DNA of 6,869 nucleotides from Flavobacteriaceae bacterium. GTDB lineage: Bacteria > Bacteroidota > Bacteroidia > Flavobacteriales > Flavobacteriaceae. Under the pieces are notes generated by a model that was not told the origin of the DNA, did not search any database, and saw only the letters and a program-made list of their open reading frames with translations. This document shows positions 6,556 to 6,869 of this stretch, in pieces (position 1 is the first letter of the stretch; each line of letters starts with the position of its first letter). The stretch spans positions 1-6,869 of the forward strand of contig NZZF01000036.1 in assembly GCA_002702385.1 (NCBI GenBank), in the 5' to 3' direction. The position numbers were made by a program, and so were the translations under genes.

Positions 6556-6738
6556 ATGAAGTATTCACCAATTTTCGATTATATATATTTATTTATTGCA
6601 GTTTTTATTTTTTCAGATATTTTAATTTTTAAAAGCTCAGTATCAGAAAATCAAATTTTACTTTTTTTTGGTATTATTTCCCTATGCATGTTTTTTTTCA
6701 GAAGACATTACAGAAAAAAATTTAACAACAGAAAGTAG
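6556..6738 (+). CDS. Small two-helix membrane protein downstream of lptC
   Basis: This 60-residue protein has two predicted membrane helices, about residues 8-26 (DYIYLFIAVFIFSDILIF) and 34-48 (ILLFFGIISLCMFFF), then a strongly basic tail (RRHYRKKFNNRK). The positive tail predicts that the C-terminus stays in the cytoplasm, so the N-terminus would be cytoplasmic too. It starts 3 nt after the lptC stop, which strongly supports translation despite its small size. Similar short proteins ending in FFFRRR-like basic tails sit beside lptC in flavobacteria as I recall, with no assigned function. A role as a small inner-membrane partner of envelope machinery is inference only. Confidence 0.8.
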   Translation: MKYSPIFDYIYLFIAVFIFSDILIFKSSVSENQILLFFGIISLCMFFFRRHYRKKFNNRK

Positions 6739-6775
6739 GTTTTAAATACTTATTTATTAATCTATATATTCTTTA

Positions 6776-6799
6776 GTTGAATAGTTGTATTCTTTCAAC
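6776..6799. repeat. Short inverted repeat ahead of the ppiD-like gene
   Basis: GTTGAA and TTCAAC are perfect inverted 6-mers separated by 12 nt. An inner GAAT/ATTC pair is also present. The element spans the candidate -33 box of the next gene. It has no T run behind it, so it is not a terminator. It could be an operator for a dimeric regulator, or chance in A/T-rich DNA. Confidence 0.3.
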
Positions 6800-6816
6800 G
6801 ATAATTTGTATTTTCG
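6785..6816 (+). promoter_or_regulatory. Candidate promoter for the ppiD-like gene
   Basis: TTG at 6785-6787 and TATTTTCG at 6809-6816 (seven of eight matches to TAnnTTTG) are 21 nt apart, within the spacing range known for flavobacterial promoters (TTG, 17-23 nt, TAnnTTTG). The -7 element ends 18 nt before the start codon at 6835. This is the only candidate in the window with both boxes in place, though one -7 base is off. Confidence 0.45.
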
Positions 6817-6834
6817 TTTCCTAATTTTTTGATT

Positions 6835-6869
6835 ATGGCTGTATTAGGTAGTTTAAGAAAAAATTCTTT
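6835..6869 (+). CDS. Start of a probable PpiD/SurA-type peptidyl-prolyl isomerase (cut by window end)
   Basis: Only 11 codons and two bases are visible, reading MAVLGSLRKNS. This matches the characteristic start of Bacteroidota PpiD-like proteins (MAVL.KIR..S), which begin with a short basic segment before a single membrane helix and periplasmic SurA_N and parvulin-type domains that assist folding of exported proteins. The position downstream of the lptC cluster agrees with the flavobacterial gene order I recall. The identification rests on this short stretch plus context, so it is probable rather than certain. Confidence 0.6.
   Translation, partial: MAVLGSLRKNS

Noticed and set aside
6739..6834. 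Terminator after the small membrane protein gene
   Set aside because: No GC stem with a following T run is present; the only dyad (6776-6799) lacks a T tract, so transcription may read through into the next gene.

Overview
The window looks like a piece of a low-GC member of the phylum Bacteroidota, most likely a marine or other free-living flavobacterium-type organism. The coding DNA is mostly around 25-32 % GC by eye and lacks Shine-Dalgarno sequences. Perfect TAnnTTTG motifs (the -7 element of Bacteroidota promoters) lie upstream of a tRNA and of coaX. The gene order coaX - outer-membrane protein - TPR protein - lptC - small membrane protein - ppiD is one I recognise from flavobacteria. No mobile element, CRISPR array, rRNA or integration site is visible.

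Region 1 (1-1780, + strand) is the end of an operon. It holds the C-terminal ~345 residues of a GMC-family FAD oxidoreductase with its catalytic His/Asn pair intact. A Tat-targeted protein of the gluconate 2-dehydrogenase subunit 3 family follows 3 nt later. Together they look like a periplasmic flavin dehydrogenase with its small partner. The substrate cannot be read from the sequence. A bidirectional hairpin terminator at 1746-1778 closes the operon.

Region 2 (1799-2554, - strand) has a single-gene lipoprotein unit of no recognised function. It is tryptophan-, methionine- and glycine-rich and about 40 % GC. A second bidirectional hairpin separates it from a tRNA-Phe(GAA) on the same strand. 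The lipoprotein gene is therefore boxed between two terminators.

Region 3 (2555-6738, + strand) starts with a divergent promoter region shared by tRNA-Phe and coaX. A tightly packed run of five genes follows. The first is coaX (coenzyme A synthesis); the others encode a predicted outer-membrane beta-barrel, a secreted TPR protein, LptC (lipopolysaccharide transport) and a 60-residue two-helix membrane protein. The junctions overlap or are separated by at most 10 nt, so they are probably one transcript joining a CoA gene to envelope-assembly genes.

Region 4 (6739-6869, + strand) is a 96-nt intergenic stretch with a candidate promoter and an inverted repeat. It is followed by the first 11 codons of what is probably a PpiD/SurA-type peptidyl-prolyl isomerase cut by the window edge. 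I see no CNNM/CorC-type (hemolysin-like) gene between lptC and this gene, although from memory many flavobacteria carry one there.

No clearly new multi-gene system is present. The most interesting unknowns are the isolated lipoprotein and the uncharacterised proteins travelling with LptC.
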